Below, one piece after another: positions 12,289-20,959 of a stretch of 28,276 bases of DNA (positions within the stretch are counted from its first letter, which is position 1; each line of letters opens with the position of its first letter). This DNA comes from a virus. The position numbers and the translations under genes were made by a program. The stretch spans positions 1 through 28,276 of IMG/VR virus record IMGVR_UViG_3300037562_000021. One strand, written 5' to 3'. The notes below the pieces were generated by a model, which saw only the letters and a list, made by a program, of their open reading frames with translations, ran no database searches and was not told the origin of the DNA.

Positions 12289-13182
12289 ATGCCCGAATCA
12301 CAGGCACCAGTTGCACCGATTTCAGCGCCAAGCGCACCAGCCGCACCGAGTACGCCTTCTAGTGAAGGAGCAGGGACATCTTCGGGAAGAAGTTATACCG
12401 AGGCGGAATACAACGCTGTGCAATCGGAGTTGTCTGAGCATAAACGACAGCTTCAAAATGCCGCTACATGGATTGATTCTGACCCGGAAGTTAAAGGGCG
12501 CTTGGACATTTATGGACGGGCGATCAAGGAAAACAAGCCATATACGGATCTGGTAAAAGAATGGGAGGCGACCAAGACCTCCAAATCTGCGCCGAAGGAT
12601 ATTGAGAAAGCAGGGTTTACGGCTGAGCAAGCCGCAGAAATTGCTAGAAAGATTGCCCGAGAGGAATTTTCAACGGCATCAAAACCGTTCCTCGAAGGTC
12701 AAGCCAAGCAAATTCTGAACGAATCTCGGGAGAATATTCTCAAAGAGAATACTTGGGCTACTGAAAAAGATTGGGAAACTTTCAACGAGCGCTTCAACGA
12801 GAAGTGCCAAGGGAAAGCGGAACAAATCTATAAGTCCCAATATCCGAGGTTGAATCAACAGCAAGCTTGGGAGATGGCCGTGGGGTCATTTACCGAGGTT
12901 GACGATTCAATTCTTTGGGATTCGCTTATGAAACCCGAGCGAGAACAATCAATTTTGGGACAACGCAGAGTGGCTCCAAGGCTACCCGATGGCATGGTTG
13001 ATAGGATTTCAACAGGGAAAGACGCTGATGTTTTGGATAAAGCGAGGAAGGCTTATAAATCGGTTGAAGGCGATGGTGATAAAGTCGCCAAGATCGTAGC
13101 TGAATACGCTCCACAACTAGGGGTTGATCCGCAGGATAGGGCAGGTATCCAGAAGATTTGGAGCCTGATTTCAAAGGAATAA
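12289..13182 (+). CDS. Putative scaffolding protein (297 aa)
   Basis: The position between portal and major capsid protein and the composition support a scaffold. It has a disordered Pro/Ala N terminus (MPESQAPVAPISAPSAPAAP), then a long, highly charged helical body (GFTAEQAAEIARKIAREEFS, ENILKENTWATEKDWETFNE) and a basic, helical C-terminal end that would contact the capsid protein. There is no protease motif. AGGAG lies six to seven bases upstream of the ATG. Scaffolds diverge rapidly, so recognition is by features rather than motif. Confidence 0.7.
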   Translation: MPESQAPVAPISAPSAPAAPSTPSSEGAGTSSGRSYTEAEYNAVQSELSEHKRQLQNAATWIDSDPEVKGRLDIYGRAIKENKPYTDLVKEWEATKTSKSAPKDIEKAGFTAEQAAEIARKIAREEFSTASKPFLEGQAKQILNESRENILKENTWATEKDWETFNERFNEKCQGKAEQIYKSQYPRLNQQQAWEMAVGSFTEVDDSILWDSLMKPEREQSILGQRRVAPRLPDGMVDRISTGKDADVLDKARKAYKSVEGDGDKVAKIVAEYAPQLGVDPQDRAGIQKIWSLISKE

Positions 13183-13194
13183 AAGGAAAAAACA

Positions 13195-14169
13195 ATGGCT
13201 ACTGCACCGAACATTAACACTCAGGCTTGGGTTGATATTCCAAAAAAGTTTTGGGATAACGTCAATATTTTGCATCCTACGACCAAGCGTTTCTTGGACA
13301 AGGACGAAAAGCAAGATGGCGGGTTGAGTTACGCCCCTAACCGTGTTGCGTTGAAAGACGCTACCGGGGGTTACTTTGCGGCCACCAACACATCGGCGGT
13401 CGTGACGGCTTCTCAGTCGAATGAGTTGCTGAATGAAACCTACAACTGGGTCCATCTCATCAACGACATTTTGATTACCTATGATGAGCAGATCCGGGCG
13501 GGGGAATCTCCCTTTACTCGTGTGACGGCTCTTGAGAGGGCGAAGTATGCCGCCAAGATGCGTCACTTGGACCTGATCGCTTCGGGGTTCATCAATGGCG
13601 TCTATGGCATCAACAACCAGCCGGACGGCGTGAATCAGCTTTGTTTGCCGACCGGGACTTATGGCGGAGTTGTTCCTGCTACCGATTCGGATTGGACACC
13701 TCAATCCACTACGGCGGCTACGGTTCTTTCTGGACCGTCCATCGTGGAAACCATGATAGACAACACCGCTTGGTTAGGTGAACAGGCCAACTTGTTCCCA
13801 ACTACTCGGGCTTTGTATTCTCGTTGCAAAGCTATTTGGGGTCAGGGCTTGACCTATCAGGTTAACCAGGACAACAAAGAGGCTACTTACGGATTGGAAA
13901 AAATCCACATTCGCGGCGGTCTGAATGGAAAAGTCGGGGAAATCTATTGGGATGATGATGTGGTTTCGGCCACGATGTACGCTCTCTGTGAGAACGTCAT
14001 TCATCTCAAAAAGTCAACCCTGCATTTCATGGACACGAAAGATCCGACCATGCCCGAGAGTGGCTTGTCGGTCATCGTTGCGGAAGTTGGTTACATCCTC
14101 TCTTCATACATCACCGGATCGGAAATTCGCCGGGTGCATGGTGGCTGGTTGGGTGGACTGACGGCTTAA
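13195..14169 (+). CDS. Major capsid protein, probably HK97 fold (324 aa)
   Basis: The length and order (scaffold, then this, then decoration-like genes) fit a major capsid protein. The N-terminal region has KFWDNVNILHPTTKRFLDKD, the middle ALERAKYAAKMRHLDLIASG resembles the long spine helix, and the C-terminal part (SGLSVIVAEVGYILSSYITG) is strand-rich. Codon choice is more GC-rich and biased than in neighbouring genes (GGG, GCC, CTC), as expected for a highly expressed protein. AAGGA lies six to seven bases before ATG. A hairpin follows the stop. I do not see the delta-domain cleavage site of HK97 itself. Confidence 0.75.
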   Translation: MATAPNINTQAWVDIPKKFWDNVNILHPTTKRFLDKDEKQDGGLSYAPNRVALKDATGGYFAATNTSAVVTASQSNELLNETYNWVHLINDILITYDEQIRAGESPFTRVTALERAKYAAKMRHLDLIASGFINGVYGINNQPDGVNQLCLPTGTYGGVVPATDSDWTPQSTTAATVLSGPSIVETMIDNTAWLGEQANLFPTTRALYSRCKAIWGQGLTYQVNQDNKEATYGLEKIHIRGGLNGKVGEIYWDDDVVSATMYALCENVIHLKKSTLHFMDTKDPTMPESGLSVIVAEVGYILSSYITGSEIRRVHGGWLGGLTA

Positions 14170-14182
14170 GCAAATCGGGCAA

Positions 14183-14206
14183 GGGGGCGGATTAAACTCC
14201 GCCTCC
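14183..14206 (+). other. Strong hairpin between capsid and decoration genes
   Basis: GGGGGCGGA and TCCGCCTCC pair over nine positions (one G-U) around the loop TTAAAC, 14 bases after the capsid stop. There is no U-run behind it (AATCCC follows), so it is not a full intrinsic terminator. It could stabilise the 3' end of the capsid message or weaken transcription downstream. The next gene's ribosome binding site is 12 bases beyond. Confidence 0.5.
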
Positions 14207-14228
14207 AATCCCATCAAAGGAGAATTTC

Positions 14229-14543
14229 ATGGCTATTACAAACGTTTCTGTTCGGCAATCTGGTCTGCCGAATCAAAGTGGAAAAGGTACAGTCACGATT
14301 ATTGACTTTACTTATCCGGCTACCACCGCTAACGCAACTCTGAACGTTGGAAATATTAGTTCTTATGATTTGGTGGATGTTTACCCCGTTCAGGCTGTTA
14401 CTGGTTCGATTGGCATTATTGAAATTAAGGCTTCTCGAACTGCGTCAAACCAGGGACAAGGTTCAATCGTTGTTGGCTATCCTGATGGAGCAACTGGGCC
14501 AGCCGCTACAATGAATTGCGAAGCGGTTATTTACCGAAACTAA
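14229..14543 (+). CDS. Putative capsid decoration protein A (104 aa)
   Basis: A small beta-rich protein with AGGAG six bases ahead of ATG. It contains SSYDLVDVYPVQAVTGSIGI and ends in a Cys-containing strand (MNCEAVIYRN). The next gene carries a clearly related core, GADIVRIYPTSAVSGTVGML, so the two are tandem paralogs. Position directly behind the capsid gene, small size and all-beta look suggest a decoration or head-fibre base protein. That function is inference. Confidence 0.65.
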   Translation: MAITNVSVRQSGLPNQSGKGTVTIIDFTYPATTANATLNVGNISSYDLVDVYPVQAVTGSIGIIEIKASRTASNQGQGSIVVGYPDGATGPAATMNCEAVIYRN

Positions 14544-14553
14544 GGAGGGACTT

Positions 14554-14856
14554 ATGCTTAGTATTTCGACAGTCCCGAAAAGTTTTCGGGGAGGGCATAT
14601 TGGGCAACCGGGAGCCTATGGAAGTGCCATTGTTTATAATGGCGGGGCAAACGCTATTGTAAATTGTGGCGACCTAGAAGGTGCTGATATTGTTCGTATC
14701 TACCCAACGAGTGCTGTATCTGGCACCGTAGGCATGTTGATTGAACAAAAGTCGGTTAGGGTTCCTGGCATTAACGGAAACTTTTCGGTTTCTACGCCTG
14801 ACGGTTCAACGGTTGGTGCTGATACTCCTTTTGATTGGATGGTTACTAAGTTCTAA
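14554..14856 (+). CDS. Putative capsid decoration protein B, paralog of the preceding gene (100 aa)
   Basis: GGAGG lies five bases before ATG. The core motif ADIVRIYPTSAVSGTVGM aligns with YDLVDVYPVQAVTGSIGI of the preceding protein, and both continue to a V.G.PDG/V.TPDG turn. It starts MLSISTVPKSFRGGHIGQPG and ends FDWMVTKF. The stop codon shares its last A with the next gene's ATG. Two diverged copies may occupy different sites (for example capsomer centre versus local three-fold). Confidence 0.65.
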   Translation: MLSISTVPKSFRGGHIGQPGAYGSAIVYNGGANAIVNCGDLEGADIVRIYPTSAVSGTVGMLIEQKSVRVPGINGNFSVSTPDGSTVGADTPFDWMVTKF

Positions 14857-15851
14857 TGCAACTTCAAGATATTCAAAACGAAGTCATACAGTTGACCAAG
14901 GAATACACCCCTGGTAATCCAACTTTTGCGACTTTGGCGAATGTCACGACCTATGCGAATGAGGGTCAAAAGAAAATTGCACGAAGAACAAGGAATCGAA
15001 TCAAATCGAACTTTCCGTATTGGGCGGGAGGGCAATGGAATCAAAATCAGTATCAACAGATTACTTTTAGCACGATTCCAACAGCCGGAACGTTCACGCT
15101 TACTTTTAATGGGCAGACCACGGCGACTTTACCGAACACGACTAATTCGGCAACGCTCCAAACGGCGTTGCAGGGATTGAGTACAATTGGAGCCGGAAAC
15201 TGTTGGGTGTTTGGCTCTTTTACGGTTGGGTTTACTGTTCTGTTCATTAATGGATTTATTGGGCAAAACAATATTCCAATGATGACATCCGTAAGTTCGT
15301 TGACCGACATAATGGCGATTGCGGTAGCGGTAACTCTTACAGGTGTAACGTCAGGGAATCAGGATGCGGCGCTTTACACGATTCCAAATCAAAGGCTTTA
15401 CGATCTGCCTACGGATTGGCTTCAAATGATTCGTGTGAGCGTTAATAATATTCCGCTAAAACCATCGAGGTTTGCTGACTTTTCTGGAAATATTATGTGG
15501 CATAGACAGCCTGGGTTTCCTCTGGAATATTATTTTGAGAAAGATTCGTTTTCACAGGCTTATAAACTCGGTTTGTTTTTAAGACCGACAACGGCATGGC
15601 CTCTTGGATTGACATACATTCCGATCCCGACTTCTATGGTGGGCGCAACGGATACGCCGGATATTGAAGATTTTCTCCAACCGGCGCTAACTCACTATGT
15701 TTGTTGGAGGATTTTTGAGTACCGAAGGGAATACGCCAAAGCTCAGTATTGGAAAAACCAATACGATTTGGACTTGCAGGATTATGAATCATCGGGGGAA
15801 GATACGGATGAAGCTATTCCGTTTTTGCAAAGCCCTCGACCAACTGACTAA
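14856..15851 (+). CDS. Head-tail connector/adaptor-like protein with inserted beta module (331 aa)
   Basis: The N terminus (MQLQDIQNEVIQLTKEYTPG, then VTTYANEGQKKIARRTRNRI) and the C-terminal helices (LQPALTHYVCWRIFEYRREY, KAQYWKNQYDLDLQDYE) look like a helical gatekeeper/adaptor that extends the portal. Between them, residues 70-165, sits a beta module beginning GTFTLTFNGQTTATLP that also occurs in the 909-aa tail protein, with 35 of 41 bases identical at 15085-15125 and 18418-18458. Removing it would leave an adaptor of ordinary size. TAATG coupling to the preceding gene. Confidence 0.6.
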   Translation: MQLQDIQNEVIQLTKEYTPGNPTFATLANVTTYANEGQKKIARRTRNRIKSNFPYWAGGQWNQNQYQQITFSTIPTAGTFTLTFNGQTTATLPNTTNSATLQTALQGLSTIGAGNCWVFGSFTVGFTVLFINGFIGQNNIPMMTSVSSLTDIMAIAVAVTLTGVTSGNQDAALYTIPNQRLYDLPTDWLQMIRVSVNNIPLKPSRFADFSGNIMWHRQPGFPLEYYFEKDSFSQAYKLGLFLRPTTAWPLGLTYIPIPTSMVGATDTPDIEDFLQPALTHYVCWRIFEYRREYAKAQYWKNQYDLDLQDYESSGEDTDEAIPFLQSPRPTD

Positions 15852-15862
15852 GGAGAAAAAAC

Positions 15863-17095
15863 ATGAATGGTTACGGATCTGTAAGTTTTGAGAAAGACAT
15901 AAACCTCACGACTACTGGCACAGTTCAAATCATTGACCAAGAAAACAGGTGGGATACGGACTATCTCAAGGTGCATTTGGACAATATTGATTCGGGTGCT
16001 TCTCTGGTTATTGGATATGGTCCAAATGCCAACAATCCAGAAATCGCTCGTTATTTGTCTGTGACTGATTCAGACATTAATCTTAAAAAACATGGAGTGG
16101 ATAATCCGAATCAACTTCCATTGAATGCTGTTTTTACTGGTTCTGGATTGCATATTACCGGGTCGATATTCGCTCAGGCGCATATTGTTAAACAAGAAAT
16201 TCCAAAATGGATTCAATTGACGGCGGCGGCGGCTTTTCCTGCAAGGGAAGAGTTCGCTCTGCAAGTTTTGAGTATCGCTGGTGTCCAAACGATGTTTCTC
16301 ATGGGTGGCTTAGGGGCTGGTGCCGCAGACCTTCAAGATGTTTGGAGTTCAACGGATGGAATTACATGGGCACCTCAAGGAGTATTCCCGTTTTCTGCCA
16401 GGGCGGGGTTAAAGGCAACGGTTCTAAATAATAAGATCATCGTTGCGGGTGGGTTTGACGGATCTTATAAAAACGATGTTTACTCGTTTGATGGGACCAC
16501 CTGGACGACATTAACGGCGAATGCTGGCTGGGCCATTCGCGGTTACTTTGGAATGAGCGTTCTCAACAACATTGTCTATGTTTACGGTGGTAAAAATACA
16601 GGCGGGTACTTGGATGACGTGTGGAAGTCCGTTGATGGGATTACTTGGACTCAGGTAATTGCTCATTCGGGTTTCGGACTTCGTAGCGATTTTGGTTATA
16701 ACGATTACCAAGGAAGGCTTTGGGTCGCAGGTGGCCTCAAGGCTGGTGTACTCTCTAACGAAGTTTGGTCGTCCTCGGACGGCTACACTTGGGTACAGGC
16801 TTCTCCAACTCTTGCGTTCCCTGTACGGCAAAGTTTCCCATTAAAAGCTTTCAACAAAAACAAAATGCCTGTCTTGATTGCGATTGGAGGGGTTGGAACG
16901 TCAGTGCAGTTTTCGGATGTTTATACTTCCTCGGACGGTCAAGCGTGGCAACCATATACTACCCCGTCTATTGACTTCTCAATCAGAAACGGTCATCAAG
17001 CGATTTGGATGAATAATTCTATTTACATGATGGGCGGGATTAACGGATCTACACTTCAAAATGATGTGTGGCGCATGTCTGTACCCATAGTTTAA
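15863..17095 (+). CDS. Six-blade Kelch beta-propeller virion protein (410 aa)
   Basis: AGGAG lies seven bases before ATG. Residues 1-115 are a beta domain (MNGYGSVSFEKDINLTTTGT) that may anchor it to the particle. Residues 118-410 hold six Kelch blades, each with a Gly-Gly pair and a DVW/DVY...DG..W motif: GGLGAGAADLQDVW (148), GGFDGSYKNDVY (197), GGKNTGGYLDDVW (242), GGLKAGVLSNEVW (290), GGVGTSVQFSDVY (342), GGINGSTLQNDVW (391). Propellers of this type bind proteins or glycans. In the head/connector gene block it may be a head fibre or receptor-binding protein. The fold is clear; the role is inference. Confidence 0.8.
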   Translation: MNGYGSVSFEKDINLTTTGTVQIIDQENRWDTDYLKVHLDNIDSGASLVIGYGPNANNPEIARYLSVTDSDINLKKHGVDNPNQLPLNAVFTGSGLHITGSIFAQAHIVKQEIPKWIQLTAAAAFPAREEFALQVLSIAGVQTMFLMGGLGAGAADLQDVWSSTDGITWAPQGVFPFSARAGLKATVLNNKIIVAGGFDGSYKNDVYSFDGTTWTTLTANAGWAIRGYFGMSVLNNIVYVYGGKNTGGYLDDVWKSVDGITWTQVIAHSGFGLRSDFGYNDYQGRLWVAGGLKAGVLSNEVWSSSDGYTWVQASPTLAFPVRQSFPLKAFNKNKMPVLIAIGGVGTSVQFSDVYTSSDGQAWQPYTTPSIDFSIRNGHQAIWMNNSIYMMGGINGSTLQNDVWRMSVPIV

Positions 17096-17113
17096 CAAAG
17101 GAGGATTAAAATT

Positions 17114-17314
17114 ATGAACGGAAATAAGATGATGGCTCTTGGTGGGGGCGGTCGCTTTCAGGCGCTCCAACAGAAGGTTGAGGGTGAAGGAAAATCTCCC
17201 GAGGCGGCGAAGGCTATAGCGGCTTCGGCGGGGATGCACAAATACGGGGCTGGAAAGATGAATGCAATGGCCCATCGTGCGAAACTCAAAGCCGGAAAAC
17301 ACTTAGGACGATAA
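17114..17314 (+). CDS. Small basic phage protein (66 aa)
   Basis: GGAGG lies nine bases before ATG. The protein is short and basic, with GGGGRFQALQQKVEGEGK, an AAKAIAASAGMHKYGAGKMN stretch and a Lys/Arg-rich end (HRAKLKAGKHLGR). I recognise the general pattern (GGRF..L..K....G..N..A.AA..G..KYG..KF..MA..G) as a family of small proteins found next to structural genes in many phages, function unknown. It may bind DNA or be packaged. Confidence 0.7.
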   Translation: MNGNKMMALGGGGRFQALQQKVEGEGKSPEAAKAIAASAGMHKYGAGKMNAMAHRAKLKAGKHLGR

Positions 17315-17324
17315 GAGGTGAAGC

Positions 17325-20054
17325 GTGGGTTCTACCCAAATCACCCCTCAGCCGGATTTGGGTGGTGGTCTAAATCTATCTAATGACATTTTAAAGACGA
17401 ACCCTAATGAATGGGTGAACGTCATAAATTGCATTGTGAGTAGGCCTGGAGGAAGTGCAAGTGGAACGGGAACAAAGAAGGGTGCGGCAATCAGTATGCC
17501 GCCTATCTCAATTCCAGCAACTAACGTTCCTGCGTGTGGATATTCCGTAACCATTCCAAAAAGACTTCCGATTTGTCGAATAGACAATTTGACTTACCCC
17601 AAAGAGATTTGGACTTTATCCCAAAATGGGAATGGGTGGGATATTCCAATTTCGCAGGGTAATTCATCCCTCAGTTTCGTTGTTTCAACAAGTCCAACAA
17701 CCCAAACGGCGACACTCAATTTTTCTAGTCCATTAAATATATCAACGGCTTATTTGCAAACGAATTGGGCGCTTTACGCTGATGCAAACATTTCGATTCA
17801 TAGCAACTTCTCTGTAACTATTACGTTTGGCTCGTCCGGTGGAACGGCCATATATACAAACGGAACGATGTTTCCATCTTTGCAGGTCTTACCATTCACT
17901 TATACGTCAACTTCTGGAACGTTTGACCCGACAAGTGTTACTTATGTAACAATAACATTTTCTTTTTCTGGTATCTCTCAGCATCAAGTAATCGTTTTGA
18001 GTGATCTTAGATTTGAGAATTCATCTATCAATTCGTTTGTTACGAATTCAATGGCTTTCTTGCAAGGAGCAAATGGTACGGCTCCCGATACAACCTCGCT
18101 TAATAATGGAATGAATACCAGCGTCATCGTTGGCTGTCAGGATATGTACCTAATCGGGGTTTATCCTTTTCAGCAATGGCATAAGCTCATTACCTGCCTT
18201 CAAGAGACTCCAATTCTTTCTTCACCGATTGGAAAAAACTTTTACTTCACTCAGATTCCAGACCCGACTAACACGGCCCGAAACCTAGCGATCATGGCAA
18301 ATGGGATTGACCCTATACAGCAATTCAGCCCATGCCAAAGTGCCAGAAATCAGTTTGGACTCGTTTTAGATCCGAGTGGAGAAATTCAACAAATTTCTTT
18401 TGGTTCTACGCCGAAAACCGGAACGTTCACGCTAACATTCAACGGGCAGACTACGGCAAACATAAATTACAACGATACTGCGATTACGGTTCAAAACAAA
18501 TTACAGGCGATAAGTTCAGTTGGCTTGGGAAATGTTTTGGTTACTGGAACGATAGATAACGTGACCGGGCTAACTGTTACCTTCCAAGGAACATTGAGCA
18601 ATACTCCGCTTCCTCTGATTACCGCAACCTCATCACTGACTTACGTTGGCGCTGATGGCGTTAATGTTGTTGGAAATCCAGGCGGGTCTAATTGGACACT
18701 TACAATCCCATCTCTCGCCACTGGTGGTGTTTTTACATTTGGAGTAGGAAATTCTAGCAATGGTGGGTTTGCGATTTCGTCCGTACTTCAATACAACTCA
18801 TCTACCAATACGATCAAGTCGGCACTCCAAAATATGTTTATCGGTGGATATGGACAACTCAATGTTGCAAGCGTAACCGGCGATTTCTTTTCAACCGGGA
18901 TTGTGAACGTTACCTTTGGAGGTTCTTCCCCTTACGGAAGCAATGTGCTGAATGTTTCAAATTCTTCATTAACTTTTTCATCTCCAATAAATATAACTGT
19001 AGCGGAAACGCAAAAAGGATTCTCAGGCCCTCCATTCAATTACGTTTGGTTTTACAAGAATATGTTGATGTGTGCCGGATACCCCGTCGAACCTTTCTCA
19101 GTTCAACCTTCCGATATTCTAGGGATCAATGGAACAACTGCCCTCACTTTTGATAATGAAAACATCTTCATTGTCAAATCCCCGCAATCCACGAAGGTAA
19201 CGGGTGGATGGGATATGGACGACTACTCCCTCATCTCAACCGATACAGGATTATTCCAGCTTTGGGGATCAAACCCCGATTCAACCACTGGTGATTTTGA
19301 TTTAAAAGAAACAAGGAGCATTGTCGGAGTAATTGAGATGGGAGCAGGGGTCAGGATAGGACAAGGGTTCTATTTCTACTCGGGAGAAGATATATATGTG
19401 TTTACGGGGCAAGAATCTGTTTCGATAACAAATGATCGCATTCAGTTTTACATCGATAACATCCCATTAGCTTTACGCAGGGCGGTTAAACTAGACTACG
19501 CATCTGAAAGAAATCTTCTTACGGTTTGTATACCTATAACGGCGTCAACTTTTCAAACGCTTACTTACCATCTTCAAACCCATGCGTGGGGATTAATTAA
19601 CGTCGCAAATCATTACAACGCCGCTTGTGGGGTATCACTTTACAATGATGGAACTCAGCAACGGCCTGTGTTTATGCAGTTTGGCGATTCAGTCCAAGAA
19701 TGGGACCCGGCAACATCGAATGGTGGCGCTTTTAATTTTGAATGTCAGACGGCCTTTAACCACATGGGAAGCCCTGAAATTGAAAAGGATTTCATGCGGG
19801 TTAGCTTAAAAATTAGGACAGTAGCGAGTCCAAATCTTCCGACTGTGGTCAATCTTACTTTTTTTACGAATGGGGATTCGACAAACGCAAGACAAACAAT
19901 AAACGGCGTTACTCCGATTAACGGGCAGATAGACGTTCTTTTGAACGGAGTGGTCGGGGATAATCTTTCAATCCAAGTTTACGTTCCAAATAGCACAAAC
20001 CAAACCATATTTTCTGGTTATACTGCCTATTGGCAAGCATTGGAGGATTTATGA
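17325..20054 (+). CDS. Large tail hub/nozzle-like protein with Ig-like modules (909 aa)
   Basis: It starts at GTG with AGAGGT five bases ahead. The N terminus (DLGGGLNLSNDILKTNPNEW, VNVINCIVSRPGG) and the C-terminal half (FYFYSGEDIYVFTG, then RRAVKLDYASERNLLTVCIP) resemble beta-propeller-like tail nozzle or hub proteins of podoviruses (T7 gp12 or P22 gp10 class), a tentative match. About residues 358-440 are an Ig-like module starting GTFTLTFNGQTTANINYN, and residues 455-562 a second, diverged one. The first is close in DNA to the module in the connector gene. Overlap with the next gene is ATGA. Likely the tube through which DNA leaves; the modules may be surface decorations. Confidence 0.6.
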   Translation: MGSTQITPQPDLGGGLNLSNDILKTNPNEWVNVINCIVSRPGGSASGTGTKKGAAISMPPISIPATNVPACGYSVTIPKRLPICRIDNLTYPKEIWTLSQNGNGWDIPISQGNSSLSFVVSTSPTTQTATLNFSSPLNISTAYLQTNWALYADANISIHSNFSVTITFGSSGGTAIYTNGTMFPSLQVLPFTYTSTSGTFDPTSVTYVTITFSFSGISQHQVIVLSDLRFENSSINSFVTNSMAFLQGANGTAPDTTSLNNGMNTSVIVGCQDMYLIGVYPFQQWHKLITCLQETPILSSPIGKNFYFTQIPDPTNTARNLAIMANGIDPIQQFSPCQSARNQFGLVLDPSGEIQQISFGSTPKTGTFTLTFNGQTTANINYNDTAITVQNKLQAISSVGLGNVLVTGTIDNVTGLTVTFQGTLSNTPLPLITATSSLTYVGADGVNVVGNPGGSNWTLTIPSLATGGVFTFGVGNSSNGGFAISSVLQYNSSTNTIKSALQNMFIGGYGQLNVASVTGDFFSTGIVNVTFGGSSPYGSNVLNVSNSSLTFSSPINITVAETQKGFSGPPFNYVWFYKNMLMCAGYPVEPFSVQPSDILGINGTTALTFDNENIFIVKSPQSTKVTGGWDMDDYSLISTDTGLFQLWGSNPDSTTGDFDLKETRSIVGVIEMGAGVRIGQGFYFYSGEDIYVFTGQESVSITNDRIQFYIDNIPLALRRAVKLDYASERNLLTVCIPITASTFQTLTYHLQTHAWGLINVANHYNAACGVSLYNDGTQQRPVFMQFGDSVQEWDPATSNGGAFNFECQTAFNHMGSPEIEKDFMRVSLKIRTVASPNLPTVVNLTFFTNGDSTNARQTINGVTPINGQIDVLLNGVVGDNLSIQVYVPNSTNQTIFSGYTAYWQALEDL

Positions 20055-20578
20055 TTTCAGGATCGCAGTTACCGCAGGGAATGACGCTTCAACAGCTTCA
20101 AGCCCAATTGCAGGGGTTAAATGGAACTCCGTTTCAGGGTCAAGGGCAAGGGGCATTGGCAACCGATTTCAACTCCTATAACCAGGCATTCCAGCAAATT
20201 GCGCCCGAAGAACAGGCGGCGCTTGGGCAGTTCAATGTCCAATCGGGAGATATGGCAAATCAGGCCGTGGGAAGTCTTAATTCAAGAGGGTTAGGAAATT
20301 CTCTTTTGGGAACGAACATTAACGGCCAACAGACTTCGGGTTACGGTTCGGGAGCGCTTCAACAGCTTGCTCAACAGAGATTGATGGGACAAAATCAACT
20401 GCAACAGGGATATACTAATGAAGCAAACCAATTAAATAATTCCATGATGGGTGACGCAAATGGTATTGGGAATTATTATCAGCAATTAGGAATGCAACAA
20501 CAGAAGATGAATGCTCAACAACAGTCTCAAGAGTTTAATCCGATGAGTGCCGCTTCTTTGGCACTCTCTATTTTTTGA
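20051..20578 (+). CDS. Gln-rich putative ejection protein 1 (175 aa)
   Basis: The start is ATG 20051, overlapping the previous TGA, with GGAGG four bases ahead. The protein is strikingly rich in Gln, Asn and Gly (MTLQQLQAQLQGLNGTPFQG; NYYQQLGMQQQKMNAQQQSQ), low in charge and without Cys. Such composition, followed by two similar genes and a very large protein, matches podoviral DNA-ejection proteins stored in the capsid. No sequence family recognised. Confidence 0.6.
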   Translation: MISGSQLPQGMTLQQLQAQLQGLNGTPFQGQGQGALATDFNSYNQAFQQIAPEEQAALGQFNVQSGDMANQAVGSLNSRGLGNSLLGTNINGQQTSGYGSGALQQLAQQRLMGQNQLQQGYTNEANQLNNSMMGDANGIGNYYQQLGMQQQKMNAQQQSQEFNPMSAASLALSIF

Positions 20579-20587
20579 GGTGATAAA

Positions 20588-20959
20588 ATGACACCTTCTT
20601 TTCAGAACACGGCAAATCTATTCAATGTTGGAGGGGCTACAGGTATTTCTTCGGGGGCTATGAATTACGCCTCCCCGATGATTAACTCATCAAATAATAT
20701 GCAAAACGCCCTTCAACAATTGGCTATGTCTAGGGCATCCACACAACAGGGAATGCAACAGGCGGGACTTGGATTACAAAATCAGGCCACGCAGGACTAC
20801 TTGCAGAGCCTTCAACCTAATCTGCTAAATTGGGCAGGATTAGGCGTTTCCGGTTACGGAGCGTTAATGGGAAGACAGGCGAACCAAAACGTTCAAAATG
20901 GAGGCTACACCCCAAACCCGAATTTACCAGTTCCGCAACCGAATGAAGGAGGAAACTAA
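20588..20959 (+). CDS. Gln/Asn-rich putative ejection protein 2 (123 aa)
   Basis: GAGGTGAT precedes ATG. The sequence resembles the preceding protein in composition: NNMQNALQQLAMSRASTQQG, then MQQAGLGLQNQATQDYLQSL, with a small hydrophobic stretch LNWAGLGVSGYGALMG and a Pro/Asn-rich end. The central hydrophobic part may insert in a membrane. The stop and next start overlap (TAATG). Confidence 0.6.
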   Translation: MTPSFQNTANLFNVGGATGISSGAMNYASPMINSSNNMQNALQQLAMSRASTQQGMQQAGLGLQNQATQDYLQSLQPNLLNWAGLGVSGYGALMGRQANQNVQNGGYTPNPNLPVPQPNEGGN

